Shown here one piece after another: positions 17,559-26,550 of a DNA stretch of 64,000 nt. Both the position numbers and the translations under genes were made by a program. Positions within the stretch are counted from its first letter, which is position 1; each line of letters starts with the position of its first letter. The notes under the pieces were generated by a model, which saw only the letters and a program-made list of their open reading frames with translations, searched no databases and had not been told where the DNA came from. The DNA is from Citricoccus zhacaiensis (GTDB lineage: Bacteria; Actinomycetota; Actinomycetes; Actinomycetales; Micrococcaceae), in the NCBI RefSeq assembly GCF_014645315.1, contig NZ_BMLQ01000001.1, forward strand, positions 119,665 to 183,664, written 5' to 3'.

Positions 17559-18320
17559 ATGGACACTTCGGAGCAGGAGACACCGCAGGCCCTCCACACC
17601 CCCAGCGGGGTCGGCGTGGTGGACAAGGCCGCCGCCATCCTGGACGCCCTCGAGGCCGGGCCGACGTCGCTGGCCGAGCTGGTCTCCGCCACGGGCATCG
17701 CGCGGCCGACCCTCCATCGCCTCGCCTCGGCACTCGCCCACCACCGGCTGGTCGGCCGTGACCTCCAGGGCCGCTACGTCCTGGGCAGCCGGCTCTCCGA
17801 GCTGGCCTCGGCCGCCGGTGAGGACCGGCTGACGGCGGCCGCCGGCCCGGTGCTGTCCCGGCTGCGGGATGCCACCGGGGAGAGCTCCCAGCTCTTCCGC
17901 CGGCAGGCCGACGCCCGCGTGTGCGTCGCCAGTGCCGAGAGGCCCGTGGGGCTCCGCGACACCATTCCGGTCGGGACCCGGCTGTCCATGAAGGCCGGCT
18001 CCGCCGCACAGGTGCTGCTGGCCTGGGAGGACAACGAACGGCTCGTCGAGGGCCTCAACGGGGCCGTCTACACCCCCACGGTGCTGGCCGCCGTCCGGCG
18101 CCGCGGGTGGGCCCAGTCGCTGGGGGAACGCGAGCCCGGAGTCGCCTCCGTCTCGGCGCCGGTGCGCGGTCCGAGCGGACGGGTGATCGCCGCCGTGTCC
18201 ATCTCCGGGCCCATCGAACGGTTGACCCGCCAACCCGGACGGGTCCACGCGGAGACGGTGATGCGCCACGCGCACAACCTCACCGAACTGATCCGGACCA
18301 CGCACACCCAGGCACGCTAG
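17559..18320 (+). CDS. IclR-family regulator of leucine genes (NdgR/LtbR type)
   Basis: A 253-residue IclR protein: a winged helix at about 20-85 (TSLAELVSATGIARPTLHRL) and a C-terminal effector domain ending in SVSAPVRGPSGRVIAAVSIS. The whole sequence strongly resembles NdgR of Streptomyces and LtbR of Corynebacterium, which sit next to leuCD and control leucine and other amino-acid genes. TAGTAT lies six bases before the ATG, so the transcript is probably leaderless and would be controlled by the adjacent palindrome. Orientation, neighbour and sequence all agree. Confidence 0.92.
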   Translation: MDTSEQETPQALHTPSGVGVVDKAAAILDALEAGPTSLAELVSATGIARPTLHRLASALAHHRLVGRDLQGRYVLGSRLSELASAAGEDRLTAAAGPVLSRLRDATGESSQLFRRQADARVCVASAERPVGLRDTIPVGTRLSMKAGSAAQVLLAWEDNERLVEGLNGAVYTPTVLAAVRRRGWAQSLGEREPGVASVSAPVRGPSGRVIAAVSISGPIERLTRQPGRVHAETVMRHAHNLTELIRTTHTQAR

Positions 18321-18423
18321 GGACGCTAGGCACTCGGACAGCAGCGAAGTGTTCGCGCATTCGAGGCATGGTGTTCGCCTCCCCGCCGTGACCTCGGACG
18401 CGGCCGTCCCTACGATGGGCCAC

Positions 18424-19947
18424 GTGACCAACCCAGCCATCGATGCCGTCCAGACCGAGCCTGCCGTCCGTACCGGGACTGCAGCATCCACTGCCCCCAG
18501 ACCGGAGAGCGCCGCGGGCGGGGGGCCACCGCTGCGCGTCTCAGTGGTCGGGACGGGCTATCTGGGAGCCACGCATGCGGCGTGCATGGCGGAGCTGGGT
18601 TTCGAGGTCCTGGGGCTGGACATCGATCAGGCGAAGATCGACGCGTTGACCCGCGGGGAACTGCCCTTCCACGAGCCCGGCCTGCCGGAACTGCTGACCC
18701 AGCACGTTCAGTCCGGCCGGTTGCGGTTCACCACGTCCTACGAGGAGGTCGGCGCCTGGGCCGATGTGCACTTCATCGGGGTCGGCACCCCGCAGAAGCC
18801 CGGCGAGTCGGCAGCGGATCTGCGCTTCGTGGATGCCGCCGTGAGATCCCTGGCCGAGCACATCACCCGGGACGCGTTGATCGTGGGCAAGTCCACCGTC
18901 CCGGTCGGCACCGCCGCTCGCCTCAAGGACCTGCTCGCCTCCACCCGGCAGGCGGCCGGCCTGCCGGGCACGGTTGAGCTGGCCTGGAATCCGGAGTTCC
19001 TGCGCGAGGGCTACGCGGTCAAGGACACCCTGACCCCGGACCGCCTGGTCGCCGGCGTGGAATCGGCCCATGCCGAGGACATCCTGCGGCAGGTGTATGC
19101 CAAGTCCCTGGCCGAGGGCACACCGTGGATCGCCACCGACTTTGAGACCGCCGAACTGGTCAAAGTCGCCGCCAACGCGTTCCTGGCCACCAAGATCTCC
19201 TTCATCAACGCCTTCTCCGAGATCACCGAGCAGGTCGGCGGGGACATCGGCACCCTGGCCGACGCGATCGGCCACGACCCTCGGATCGGGCGGAAGTTCC
19301 TCAACGCCGGCGTCGGCTTCGGTGGTGGCTGCCTGCCCAAGGACATCCGGGCGCTGCAGGCGAGGGTCTCCGAACTCGGGCTGGACCGCACCATGCGTTT
19401 TCTGGCCGAGATGGACGACATCAACCTGCGCCGCCGCGACCGCGTGGTCGACCTCGCCGTGCAGGTCCTCTCCCACAGCCTCCACGGCTCGGTCCGCGTC
19501 GCCGGCGCCGACGGAGCGGGCAGCGTCCCCTCCCCGGCCGCCGTCGAGATCCTGAACGGCGCGAAGATCGCGATCCTCGGCGTCACCTTCAAGCCGAACT
19601 CGGACGATGTGCGCGACTCCCCCGCCCTGGATGTGGCCAACCGGCTCTACACCGCCGGGGCCGAGGTGGCCGTCTACGACCCGAAGGGCAACGCCAACGC
19701 CGCCAAACGGTTTCCCCGCCTGGGCTACGTCAACACCCTCGCCAAGGCCGTCATCGGTGCCGACCTGCTCATCCTGCTCACCGAATGGGACGAGTTCCGC
19801 CAGATGGACCCCGAGGACATCGGCCGGCTCATGGACCGCCGCACCCTCATCGACGCCCGCAACGTCCTGGACCCCTCCCCCTGGCACGCCGCCGGATTCA
19901 CCCACGCCGCCCTCGGACACCGCTTCGCCCCGGACTCGTCGGGGTGA
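18424..19947 (+). CDS. UDP-glucose/GDP-mannose dehydrogenase family protein
   Basis: A 507-residue NAD-dependent sugar-nucleotide dehydrogenase, most likely oxidising UDP-glucose to UDP-glucuronate for an acidic wall or capsular polymer. An N-terminal Ala/Pro-rich stretch precedes the Rossmann motif VGTGYLGATHA. The catalytic cysteine lies in GFGGGCLPKDIRAL, and LGVTFKPNSDDVRDSPALD marks the C-terminal domain. GTG 18424 is chosen because TACGAT is seven bases upstream; an ATG at 18415 falls inside that hexamer. GalU at 0.8 kb supplies the expected substrate. GDP-mannose dehydrogenase is the main alternative. Confidence 0.88.
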   Translation: MTNPAIDAVQTEPAVRTGTAASTAPRPESAAGGGPPLRVSVVGTGYLGATHAACMAELGFEVLGLDIDQAKIDALTRGELPFHEPGLPELLTQHVQSGRLRFTTSYEEVGAWADVHFIGVGTPQKPGESAADLRFVDAAVRSLAEHITRDALIVGKSTVPVGTAARLKDLLASTRQAAGLPGTVELAWNPEFLREGYAVKDTLTPDRLVAGVESAHAEDILRQVYAKSLAEGTPWIATDFETAELVKVAANAFLATKISFINAFSEITEQVGGDIGTLADAIGHDPRIGRKFLNAGVGFGGGCLPKDIRALQARVSELGLDRTMRFLAEMDDINLRRRDRVVDLAVQVLSHSLHGSVRVAGADGAGSVPSPAAVEILNGAKIAILGVTFKPNSDDVRDSPALDVANRLYTAGAEVAVYDPKGNANAAKRFPRLGYVNTLAKAVIGADLLILLTEWDEFRQMDPEDIGRLMDRRTLIDARNVLDPSPWHAAGFTHAALGHRFAPDSSG

Positions 19948-19972
19948 TGCCACGGAGAACGACGCCGGCCGG

Positions 19973-21148
19973 TCACCGGTCCGTGAAGTGGTCCCACCCG
20001 TCAGCACCGCCAACGCTGCCGGTGCTGCCGGTGCTGCCCTCGTGCTCTGCTGCCGCGGGTGTTCCCGACTCGGCGACCAGGCGTCCGATCCGCCGGAATC
20101 CCGCGGGCACCGCGGCGCCTGCGGGCAGGGCGGCGAGGAGGCCGTAGTCCTCTCCCCCAGCGGACACCCAGCGTTCGGCGGTCCGCTGCCCGCTCGCGGG
20201 ATCCAGGGCGCAGGCCAGGGGCATGAGGGCCGAGGCCTCGCGGCGCACCCAGTCCGGATCGAGCTCCGCCCGCAGACCGTTGGCCGCGGCCAGGCGGCCG
20301 GCGTCCTTCAGCACACCATCGGAGACATCCATCATGGCCAGTGCCCCGGCCTCGGCGGCCACCCGTCCTGCCCCCAGCACGGGCCGGGGCCGGAGTTGGG
20401 CGGCGGCCGCCAGCGCGGCGAGCCGCCGGACGCCGGGTTCCGCGTGTTCCGACTGTTCTGCCTGTTCGGCAGCGCGCAGCAGTTCACTCAACCGCCCGCG
20501 GGGCGTCTCCAGCACGTTCAGGCCGGCGGCGGCCCAGCCGGCCCGGCCACACAGGACCAGGTCCAGTTCATGGCCAGCCGTGACCGCACGGGCTGCAGGC
20601 GGCAGGGTGCGCCGCACCGCCGGCCGGCCATCCAGGTCGCCCGTGGCGGTGACGGCCACGGTGATGCGATCGTCCGAGCCCAGGTCTCCGCCGACGATCC
20701 GGCAGCGAGTCGCCCCGAGGTGACGCACCGCCCCGGCGAGCCCGGCCGCGAGGCCGTCGATCCAGGCCACAGGGGTGGCAGGGGGCATGGTCAGGGCCAG
20801 GAGGAGGCCGGAGGGCTCACCGCCCATGGCGTTGATGTCGGAGAGGTTCTGGGCGGCGGCCTTCCAACCGGTGGAATAGCCGCCCGCCAAGCCATGTCCG
20901 TCGAACATCACGCCGTGAACGGCTGGCCAGTCCAGCCGGAAGTCACGGTCCTGCGCCATGGCATCCGTCGTGATGACGAACCGGCCATCCGGGGCGGCCA
21001 CCACGGCGGCATCGTCTCCGGGGCCGACGGTCCCCTCCGGCCAGTCTCCCGCGGCCGGCACGGCGGCGAAACGGCGGTTCAGGATCCGCAGGATCCCCGA
21101 TTCGCCCAGTCCGCCGACGGTCTGGCGGGCTCGCGGGGCCGGTGTCAT
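19973..21148 (-). CDS. thiL: Thiamine-monophosphate kinase
   Basis: Phosphorylates thiamine monophosphate to the pyrophosphate cofactor. The 391-residue protein has the ThiL N-terminus GPGDDAAVV, the TTDAM...DFRLDW motif, NLSDINAMGGEP, and DVSDGVLKDAGRLA. The start at 21148 (MTPAPRARQTV) leaves eleven bases after the GTPase stop; upstream in-frame sequence is not ThiL-like. Ala-rich inserts make it longer than E. coli ThiL. It is the last gene of a three-gene run with two GTPases. Confidence 0.94.
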   Translation of the reverse strand: MTPAPRARQTVGGLGESGILRILNRRFAAVPAAGDWPEGTVGPGDDAAVVAAPDGRFVITTDAMAQDRDFRLDWPAVHGVMFDGHGLAGGYSTGWKAAAQNLSDINAMGGEPSGLLLALTMPPATPVAWIDGLAAGLAGAVRHLGATRCRIVGGDLGSDDRITVAVTATGDLDGRPAVRRTLPPAARAVTAGHELDLVLCGRAGWAAAGLNVLETPRGRLSELLRAAEQAEQSEHAEPGVRRLAALAAAAQLRPRPVLGAGRVAAEAGALAMMDVSDGVLKDAGRLAAANGLRAELDPDWVRREASALMPLACALDPASGQRTAERWVSAGGEDYGLLAALPAGAAVPAGFRRIGRLVAESGTPAAAEHEGSTGSTGSVGGADGWDHFTDR

Positions 21149-21159
21149 GCCAGGCGCGG

Positions 21160-22878
21160 TCAATGGCGCCCGCTGGCCGCCGCCAGCGCCTCCCGGAACG
21201 CACCGTAGCGTTCGATCTCCGCCGTCACCGGCTCGGCGATGCGCTCGCGGGCGACCTTCGAGACCGCGGCGCGCAGCCGGCGTCGGGCACGGCGCGCACG
21301 GTTCCGTGCCCCCAGCCGCACCAGCGGGGTCATCAGCAGTGCCAGCAGCAGCCCGAAGGCCAGTCCGCCGAACACGAGCAGGGTGGGGATCGGGAAACCC
21401 TCCACGGCCGGGGCGGGTGGCACGTCGAACTGGAAGTACCCGGCCAGGGCCAGGACGCCCAGCCAGGCGAGGCCGGCCACGGCGGCCACCAGCGCGATCC
21501 ACTGGAGGGCGTTGACCACGTGCCACCACCAGGAACCCTTCCCGGCCCCCAGGTCGGTGGAGGTGATTGCCTGGTCCAGTTCGTCCGGGAGCGTGTCCGC
21601 ATGGCTCCGGGCGGCACGGCGGATGGCCGAACGCCACGCGTCCGGGGCGCCGGCGCCCGTGACCTCGGCGAAGGCGCGGATGGCGCCGTCGGCCTGCGCC
21701 CGCTGCGCCGGGCTGCGCTCGGGCAGCGAGCTCCGGTGCAGTCGCGGATCGTCTGCCGTGGAGGCCGGCGCCCGGTTCGTCCCGCGCTGCGGATCGTCCC
21801 CGCGTCGCAACCCGAGCCGGCGCAGCGGGTCCTGACGGAGGCGCGTGGCCCACCGGACCACGGGCCATCCGGTGCGGCGGCCGCCCTCCATCCGGTAGGA
21901 CCGCTGCACGGCCCGCACCACGGTGGTGACGCCGGCAGCCTCGGTCAGAGCGTCCACGAGCCTGGCCTCATCCGCCTTCCCGACGCCGGCCGGAACGCCT
22001 CCCGCGTCCCCGGCGCCGAGGGCCTTGGCGGCCGTGCGCACATCCGAGAGCAGCCGTTCACTGGCGGCGCTCTGCCGTTCAGCCACCTCCGCGATGGCGG
22101 ACCGGAGCGGCTCGACGCCGGCACCGGTGGTGGCCGAGGCAGGATAGACGGGCACGCGGGCGAGGCCGTCCTGAGCCAGGATGCCCTTCAGGGATGTGGT
22201 CACGGCCCCCACGTCCGCCTCGGCGAGCCGGTCGACCTGGTTCAGGACCACGAGGGTGACGCCGCGGTGGGCGGCCAACGGCTCGAGGAATTCGCGGTGC
22301 AGGGCGGCATCCGCGTACTTCTGCGGATCGACGACCCAGACGAGCACGTCCACCTGGCCGGCCAGCCGGGTCACGATCTCCCGGTGCCGGACGGCGATCG
22401 AGTCGAAGTCCGGCAGGTCCAGCAGGATCAGGCCCCCGGGTTGGTCGTTCTGTCGGCCATTCAGCCGACCCCAGCGCTCGCCGAGCAGCCGGGACCACGG
22501 GCCCGAGGGCTCGGTTCCGGCCGCGGGGCCGTCCAACTGGTGGCGCTGGGAGACCTCCAGCCAGTCGAGCAGCGGTGCGGACCCGTCCGCACCCCACACG
22601 GCGGCCAGGGGCTCGGAGGTCGTGGGCCGCGTGGCAGCGGCGCGGGCGAGCGGGTGACCGGTGACCGCGTTGAAGAGGCTGGACTTGCCGGACCCGGTGG
22701 CGCCGAAGAAGCCGACGACCGTGTGGTCGGCCGAGAGCCGGCGTCGTTCCCGGGCCCGCTCCACCACTTGACCGGCTGCGGCCAGCATCTCCTCGGACAC
22801 CCGCCCCTCGCCCAGCTGGGTGGCGGTCTCGAGCGCGGTGAGCTTGCGGTCCAGCGGACCGGAGTCGAAGATCGTCAC
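21160..22878 (-). CDS. Membrane-associated GTPase, second of a tandem pair
   Basis: A 572-residue protein with an N-terminal G domain: G1 GATGSGKSS, G2 region RPTTSEP, G3 DLPDFDS and G4 NQVD. A basic, helical central region is followed by two hydrophobic segments around VVNALQWIALVAAVAGLAWLG and PTLLVFGGLAFGLLLALLM, and then an Arg-rich tail. The layout recalls dynamin-like or YfjP-type GTPases of actinobacteria. It starts with GTG three bases after the first GTPase. Membrane remodelling or division is a possible role; none can be proven from sequence. Confidence 0.75.
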   Translation of the reverse strand: MTIFDSGPLDRKLTALETATQLGEGRVSEEMLAAAGQVVERARERRRLSADHTVVGFFGATGSGKSSLFNAVTGHPLARAAATRPTTSEPLAAVWGADGSAPLLDWLEVSQRHQLDGPAAGTEPSGPWSRLLGERWGRLNGRQNDQPGGLILLDLPDFDSIAVRHREIVTRLAGQVDVLVWVVDPQKYADAALHREFLEPLAAHRGVTLVVLNQVDRLAEADVGAVTTSLKGILAQDGLARVPVYPASATTGAGVEPLRSAIAEVAERQSAASERLLSDVRTAAKALGAGDAGGVPAGVGKADEARLVDALTEAAGVTTVVRAVQRSYRMEGGRRTGWPVVRWATRLRQDPLRRLGLRRGDDPQRGTNRAPASTADDPRLHRSSLPERSPAQRAQADGAIRAFAEVTGAGAPDAWRSAIRRAARSHADTLPDELDQAITSTDLGAGKGSWWWHVVNALQWIALVAAVAGLAWLGVLALAGYFQFDVPPAPAVEGFPIPTLLVFGGLAFGLLLALLMTPLVRLGARNRARRARRRLRAAVSKVARERIAEPVTAEIERYGAFREALAAASGRH

Positions 22879-22881
22879 GGG

Positions 22882-24657
22882 TCAGCCCTCCCGTCCGGCC
22901 AGCCGGCGCAGTTCGGGGACGAGGGAAAGCAGCTGATCGGTCTCCTCCTGGTCACGGACGCCGTCCAACAGCGCGGTGAACCGGCGGGCGTCGGATTGCA
23001 GCAGCCCGGTGATCCGGTCCACGAGGTTCGCCTGGGAGCGTTGGGCCAGCCGGCGGACGGCGTCCTCGCCGAAGATCGATTCGAGCAGCTTCTGCGCCAC
23101 TACCGCAGTCCCGCCGGCGATCCCGACCTCGATGCCCAGCAGCCCACCGGTGGCGGCGAAGGAGACGATCATCAGGGTCACGGCCACGCCGTTCACCCCC
23201 AGAGCGGAGATCCGGGCCATCGTCCGCTTGCCGGCACCCTCGCGTTCGATCAGGGCGATCAGGTCACCCTGCCAGCCGCGGATCTCGGCGGCCGCGCGGT
23301 CGCTGAAGTCGGCGGGGAGCCTGGCCGGATCCTGACCGGTGACGAGCGCGCGTCCGGCGGCGTCCTGACGCCAGCGCTGGGCGGACTCCTCGGAGGCCGC
23401 CGCAGCCTGTTCCACGAGGACGGCGTGCAGGCCCGTCTCGATCGCCGTCTCGACCTCCTCCGGTGGGGCCGGCCGGCCGCGGAAGAAGGACGTGATCCGG
23501 TCCCTCAGCCGCCCGATCCCCGATTCCAGCGTGCGGAAGAACTCTCCCGTGCCGACAAAGTCCTGCCAGCGGGAGAGCACCTCGCCGCGCAGCAGCGTCC
23601 CGTCCTGGGTGGAGGCCAGCACGCCCGCCAGCGCCTGCTCGTAAGCGGAGTCCACGTCACCGGCCAGCCGGGCCGACGCGTGGCGCTGGTCGTCCTCGGC
23701 GTCCGCCAGGTCCGAAGTCTTCTCAGCCAGTTGCCGGACCACCCCGTTGAGCGTGCGGCGGGCAACCTCCGCACGGGAACCGGCATCGCCGGCAATGGAT
23801 TCCAGCCACTCTCGCAGCGGCCGCACGGCGCCCGCCGGGAGCATCCCCTGGACGTCGAGGGCGGATTCCGTGACGACGAAGAGCCCGGCCGAGCCCAGCC
23901 CCTGACGCTCGAGGAGTCCGCGCAGGTCCGTGGCCACCTCGTCCTCCACGCCGGCCGGAACGCGGTCCAGCACCACGGCGACCGTGATGTCCCGGGCGGC
24001 GGCGTCCAGGAGCAGCTCCCAGGGGACGGCATCCGCATAGCGGTTCGCGGTGGTGACGAAGATCCACAGGTCTGCGGCCGAGAGCAGCTGACCGGCCAGT
24101 CGCCGGTTCTCGTCCGCGATGGAGTCGATGTCCGGGGCGTCCAGCAGGGCCAGGCCGGCGGGCAGGGCCGGTTCGGCCACCAGGACCAGGGAATTGATGG
24201 CCTCGGGATCCGGATCCACCCCTGCGCGTTCCGCGGGCACCGCGGTTCCGGGCACGGCGCGGCGGCCGGTGGTCCGGGAGAGGTTCGGCAGCACGCGGGC
24301 GGTGGTGAACCAGTCGACGTCCTCCGGGTGGTGGAGGAGGATCGGTTGCCGTGTGGTCGGGCGGATGGCGCCGGAACGGGTCACGGCGTGCCCCACCAGG
24401 GCATTGACGAGCGTGGACTTGCCGGCACCGGTGGATCCCCCGACGACGGCCAGCAGCGGTGCGTCCAGGCTGCGGTACCGCGGCAGGACGTAGTCGTCCA
24501 GTTGGGCCACGGCGGAATTCCGCACCCGGGCGGCCTCGGCGGCCCCGTCGATCCCGAGCGGCAGGGACACCCCGGCCAGTTCGCTGCGCAGCCGGCTCAG
24601 CAGGTCCACGGCCTGGGCCGCTCGCTGCGGCGGGACGGGGGTGGGATCAGTGCTCAC
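22882..24657 (-). CDS. Membrane-associated GTPase, first of a tandem pair
   Basis: A 591-residue GTPase: G1 GGSTGAGKST, G2 region RPTTRQP, G3 DAPDIDS, G4 VLDRVP (a departure from the usual N/TKxD). One or two hydrophobic stretches lie near the C-terminus (GVAVTLMIVSFAATGGLLG). The open frame extends upstream through tRNA-Glu, which cannot be coding. GTG 24657 is preferred because CATGAT stands seven bases upstream, the leaderless arrangement. The pair arrangement resembles tandem bacterial dynamin operons, but orthology to DynAB is not claimed. Confidence 0.75.
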   Translation of the reverse strand: MSTDPTPVPPQRAAQAVDLLSRLRSELAGVSLPLGIDGAAEAARVRNSAVAQLDDYVLPRYRSLDAPLLAVVGGSTGAGKSTLVNALVGHAVTRSGAIRPTTRQPILLHHPEDVDWFTTARVLPNLSRTTGRRAVPGTAVPAERAGVDPDPEAINSLVLVAEPALPAGLALLDAPDIDSIADENRRLAGQLLSAADLWIFVTTANRYADAVPWELLLDAAARDITVAVVLDRVPAGVEDEVATDLRGLLERQGLGSAGLFVVTESALDVQGMLPAGAVRPLREWLESIAGDAGSRAEVARRTLNGVVRQLAEKTSDLADAEDDQRHASARLAGDVDSAYEQALAGVLASTQDGTLLRGEVLSRWQDFVGTGEFFRTLESGIGRLRDRITSFFRGRPAPPEEVETAIETGLHAVLVEQAAAASEESAQRWRQDAAGRALVTGQDPARLPADFSDRAAAEIRGWQGDLIALIEREGAGKRTMARISALGVNGVAVTLMIVSFAATGGLLGIEVGIAGGTAVVAQKLLESIFGEDAVRRLAQRSQANLVDRITGLLQSDARRFTALLDGVRDQEETDQLLSLVPELRRLAGREG

Positions 24658-24714
24658 GCATCCCATCATGGCACCGGAACTGGACACCGGAGCGCAGCAG
24701 GTTCCGACAGGCAA

Positions 24715-24747
24715 AGAAAAAGACCCGGTCCTGATGGACCGGGTCTT
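24715..24747 (-). terminator. Intrinsic terminator of tRNA-Glu
   Basis: A perfect 12-bp stem (24720-24731 with 24736-24747) and a TGAT loop, followed on the minus strand by TTTTTCTTT. It starts seven bases after the encoded CCA of tRNA-Glu, so it ends the tRNA transcript and isolates the GTPase promoter downstream. Confidence 0.9.
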
Positions 24748-24753
24748 CTCACA

Positions 24754-24829
24754 TGGTGACCCCAGCGGGATTCGAACCCGCGTTACCGCCGTGAGAGGGC
24801 AGCGTACTAGGCCGCTATACGATGGGGCC
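24754..24829 (-). tRNA. tRNA-Glu (CTC)
   Basis: Cloverleaf on the minus strand: acceptor GGCCCCA pairs with TGGGGTC, the T arm reads GCGGG-TTCGAAT-CCCGC, and the anticodon loop CTCTCAC gives anticodon CTC for glutamate. CCA is encoded at 24756-24754. It lies downstream of tRNA-Gln and not far from gltX, a common actinobacterial arrangement. No strong promoter is evident between the two tRNAs, so joint transcription from the tRNA-Gln promoter is likely. Confidence 0.95.
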
Positions 24830-24943
24830 GTCACCGTTGCTCAACCGTCCTGCCGTGAGGCATTTCCGCTTGGGCAACCCCAGTAGTATTTCACACTCTG
24901 GGGGATTCCACCAAATCGATCGAAACCGAACCGATGGACTCCG

Positions 24944-25015
24944 CTGGGGTACCAGGACTCGAACCTAGAATGACGGTACCAGAAACCGTTGTGTTGCCGA
25001 TTACACCATACCCCA
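24944..25015 (-). tRNA. tRNA-Gln (CTG)
   Basis: Minus-strand cloverleaf: acceptor TGGGGTA/TACCCCA, anticodon stem ACGGT/ACCGT around loop TTCTGGT, anticodon CTG for glutamine, T loop TTCGAGT. The discriminator is G and CCA is not encoded. A good promoter lies 80-108 bases upstream. Confidence 0.95.
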
Positions 25016-25094
25016 ATGGCTGTCAAGGAGATGATCCGGTGGCCCGGATCCCTCCTACGCCATTCATGCCGGACTCACTCCGGCACGGGTGTTT

Positions 25095-25123
25095 ACTATA
25101 CCGGCGTTCCGGCCCAATGACAA
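25095..25123 (-). promoter_or_regulatory. Sigma70-type promoter of tRNA-Gln/tRNA-Glu
   Basis: On the minus strand TTGTCA (25123-25118), a 17-base spacer and TATAGT (25100-25095): near-consensus housekeeping promoter. Transcription would begin about 25088, 70 bases before mature tRNA-Gln. Its -35 lies 41 bases from the divergent permease start codon. Confidence 0.8.
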
Positions 25124-25164
25124 AACGGCCGCCACGCGGCCTCCCCCGCGCTTACAGTGTGTCC

Positions 25165-26550
25165 ATGACAGCCTCCTCCGATCAGCAAGTTTCCCTGCGC
25201 CGGACGGTCACCACCGCGGGGCTCTTCTTCTTCATCCTCGGCGATGTCCTCGGCGCGGGCGTCTACGTCCTGGCCGGGGAGATCGCCGCCACGGCGGGCG
25301 GCGCTGTCTGGGTCCCCCTCGTGGTCGCCCTGGTCCTGGCCCTGCTGACGGCCGGTTCCTACGCCGAACTGGCCACCAAGTATCCGCGCGCCGGAGGCTC
25401 CGCCCACTACACCATGCGCGCCTTCGGCCCCTTCGTCGGCTTCCTGGTCGGGTTCTGCATGCTCTCGGCCGGCATCGTGTCCGTGGGCACCCTGGCGCTC
25501 GGCTTCGCCGGCGACTACCTCACCGAGTTCGTCACCCTCCCCACGGCCCTCGTGGTGGTGGTCTTCCTGGGTCTGCTGGCCGCGCTGAACGCGCGGGGCA
25601 TCTCCGAGTCGATGGGCGCCAACCGCGTGGCGACCATCATCGAGGTCTCCGGCCTGATCCTGGTGGTCGTCCTCGGCATCATCGTCGTGGCCCGCGGCGA
25701 CGGGGACCTCGGCCGGCTGACCGAACTGGGCACGGGCGATCATGGTCCGCTGCCCGCCGTCCTGGCCGGCACCGTCCTCGCCTTCTACTCCTACGTGGGC
25801 TTCGAGACGAGCGTGAACATCGCCGAGGAGACAAAGGACCCGGCGCGGTCCTACCCCCGGGCCCTCTTCGGCGCCCTGATCGTGGCCGGCGTCGTCTACG
25901 CGCTCGTCGGCGCGGCTGCCGCAGCCGTCATCCCCACGGCGGAGCTGGCCGAGAGTTCCGCTCCACTGCTCCAGGTGGTCACGGCCGCCGGATTCATCCC
26001 GCCGGTCCTCTTCAGTGTGATCGCCCTCGTGGCAGTGGCCAACGGTGCTCTGCTGACCGGCATCATGTCCTCGCGTCTGGCCTACGGCATGGCCCGGGAC
26101 GGGCTGCTGCCGGCCGTGCTGACCCGGCTGCTCCCGCAGCGGCGGACGCCCTGGGTGGCCATCATCGCCACCACCGGCCTGTCCCTGGTGCTCGCCCTGA
26201 CCGGCACGCTGGAGATCTTGGCGGGCACCATGGTGCTCCTGCTGCTCGTGGTGTTCACGGCGGTCAACGCCGCCGTGCTGGTACTGCGGCGGGATCCGGT
26301 GGATCGGCGCCACTTCCGCGTCCCGGCCTTCCTGCCCGTGGCCGGGATCGTCTCCTGCCTCGGTCTGGCCACCCAGGTCGAGGGTGAGGTCTGGCGACTC
26401 GGCCTGCCGTTCCTCGCCCTCGCGGCGGTGCTCGCCGGCCTGGCCGCCTGGCGCCGACGGGCCCGCCGTGAACACGCCTCCGGACCAGACGGAACCGGGC
26501 CGGAGGCCTCCAGTGAGAACTCCGGCCCGGACTCCCGCCCGGCGTCCTAG
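25165..26550 (+). CDS. APC-family amino acid permease
   Basis: A 461-residue integral membrane transporter of the amino acid-polyamine-organocation superfamily, with about 12 hydrophobic segments. TM1 has the unwound [10 protein letters not shown] motif typical of substrate binding in this superfamily, and [20 protein letters not shown] is the signature after TM6. The C-terminal 35 residues are hydrophilic. ATG 25165 has TACAGT six bases upstream (leaderless). The end overlaps the convergent gltX stop by four bases. Substrate cannot be told; cationic amino acids are one possibility for this subgroup. Confidence 0.88.
   Translation: MTASSDQQVSLRRTVTTAGLFFFILGDVLGAGVYVLAGEIAATAGGAVWVPLVVALVLALLTAGSYAELATKYPRAGGSAHYTMRAFGPFVGFLVGFCMLSAGIVSVGTLALGFAGDYLTEFVTLPTALVVVVFLGLLAALNARGISESMGANRVATIIEVSGLILVVVLGIIVVARGDGDLGRLTELGTGDHGPLPAVLAGTVLAFYSYVGFETSVNIAEETKDPARSYPRALFGALIVAGVVYALVGAAAAAVIPTAELAESSAPLLQVVTAAGFIPPVLFSVIALVAVANGALLTGIMSSRLAYGMARDGLLPAVLTRLLPQRRTPWVAIIATTGLSLVLALTGTLEILAGTMVLLLLVVFTAVNAAVLVLRRDPVDRRHFRVPAFLPVAGIVSCLGLATQVEGEVWRLGLPFLALAAVLAGLAAWRRRARREHASGPDGTGPEASSENSGPDSRPAS

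Noticed and set aside
21142-24759. Plus-strand open frame of 1205 codons opposite the GTPase pair
   Set aside because: Antisense shadow: low-complexity Gly/Gln/His/Arg composition and the minus strand carries clear G-domain motifs.
24658-24834. N-terminal extension of the first GTPase
   Set aside because: It would translate tRNA-Glu and its terminator; a -10 hexamer seven bases before GTG 24657 gives a better start.
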